Shown one piece after another: positions 11,334-11,419 of a stretch of DNA of 11,419 nucleotides. Both the position numbers and the translations under genes were made by a program. The number at the start of each line of letters is the position of its first letter. Position 1 is the stretch's first letter. The DNA lies in assembly GCA_007122565.1 (NCBI GenBank), contig SKTJ01000170.1:1-11419 (forward strand), written 5' to 3'. The stretch is from Syntrophomonadaceae bacterium. Lineage in GTDB: Bacteria > Bacillota > Dethiobacteria > DTU022 > UBA8154. The notes beneath the pieces were generated by a model. That model searched no databases. It had not been told where the DNA came from and worked only from the letters and a program-made list of their open reading frames with translations.

Positions 11334-11419
11334 ATGGTTTTTGACGATTTAGCTTCGGGGCCGATTGTGAAGTGGGCCGGGGGGAAAAGCCAACTCCTGA
11401 ATAGATACAGCATGTTTAT
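11334..11419 (+). CDS. D12-class DNA adenine methylase, N-terminal fragment
   Basis: Only the first 28 codons are in the window; the gene runs off the right edge. The translation contains PIVKWAGGKSQLL (residues 10-22), the N-terminal S-adenosylmethionine-binding motif (KWAGGK) of Dam-like, D12-class N6-adenine methyltransferases, placed as usual near the start. ATG is fixed by an in-frame TAG two codons upstream (11328-11330) and a GAGGGG ribosome site seven bases before it. It may be a solitary methylase or part of a restriction system or prophage; the neighbours to the right are not visible. Confidence 0.75.
   Translation, partial: MVFDDLASGPIVKWAGGKSQLLNRYSMF

Overview
The window looks like part of the chromosome of an anaerobic, Gram-positive-type bacterium, probably a clostridial-class Firmicute such as the Peptococcaceae or relatives. 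The reasons are lipoprotein-anchored ABC binding proteins, strong AGGAGG-like ribosome sites, frequent TTG/GTG starts, sigma-A promoters with TTGACA/TATAAT boxes, and corrinoid/iron-sulfur metal metabolism. The genus cannot be fixed from sequence alone. The theme is metal handling: zinc import, mercury methylation and tungstate (or molybdate) import.

Layout: 1-412 is non-coding, with an imperfect inverted repeat at its left end and a good promoter plus palindrome before znuA. Positions 413-3174 hold the plus-strand zinc operon znuA-znuC-znuB. Positions 3248-3862 hold an FmdE-family protein, behind its own inverted repeat. Positions 3874-4971 (minus) hold a YibE/F-family membrane protein that converges on fmdE. 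Positions 4972-5347 are intergenic and contain a purine-rich heptamer repeat block, then a promoter and a 15-bp palindrome. Positions 5348-7338 are a plus-strand operon: a cysteine-bearing MarR-type regulator, hgcA (corrinoid methyltransferase) and hgcB (2x[4Fe-4S] ferredoxin), the mercury-methylation pair. A second repeat block starts inside the 3' end of hgcB and runs to about 7445. Positions 7532-8746 encode a regulator joining a ModE-type DNA-binding domain to a TupA-like oxyanion-binding domain. Converging on it, and overlapping it by 59 bp, are the minus-strand tungstate ABC genes: tupC (8688-9428) and a fused tupA-tupB (9418-11037). A third repeat block lies at about 11238-11310. The window ends in the first 28 codons of a D12-class DNA adenine methylase (11334-11419, plus).

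How the genes work together: MarR, HgcA and HgcB are translationally coupled or closely spaced and probably one transcript, with MarR likely controlling it through the palindrome at 5281-5295. HgcA carries the methyl-corrinoid and HgcB supplies electrons and probably delivers Hg(II). The ModE/TupA hybrid probably senses the oxyanion that the TupA-TupB/TupC transporter imports, and the two promoters share a 14-bp near-identical motif. The marR-hgcAB cassette lies between near-identical 52-bp direct repeats (50 of 52 positions match), and the hgcB tail and stop codon lie in repeat sequence. No convincing rho-independent terminator was found after any operon, and no RNA genes, CRISPR arrays or insertion-sequence transposases were seen.
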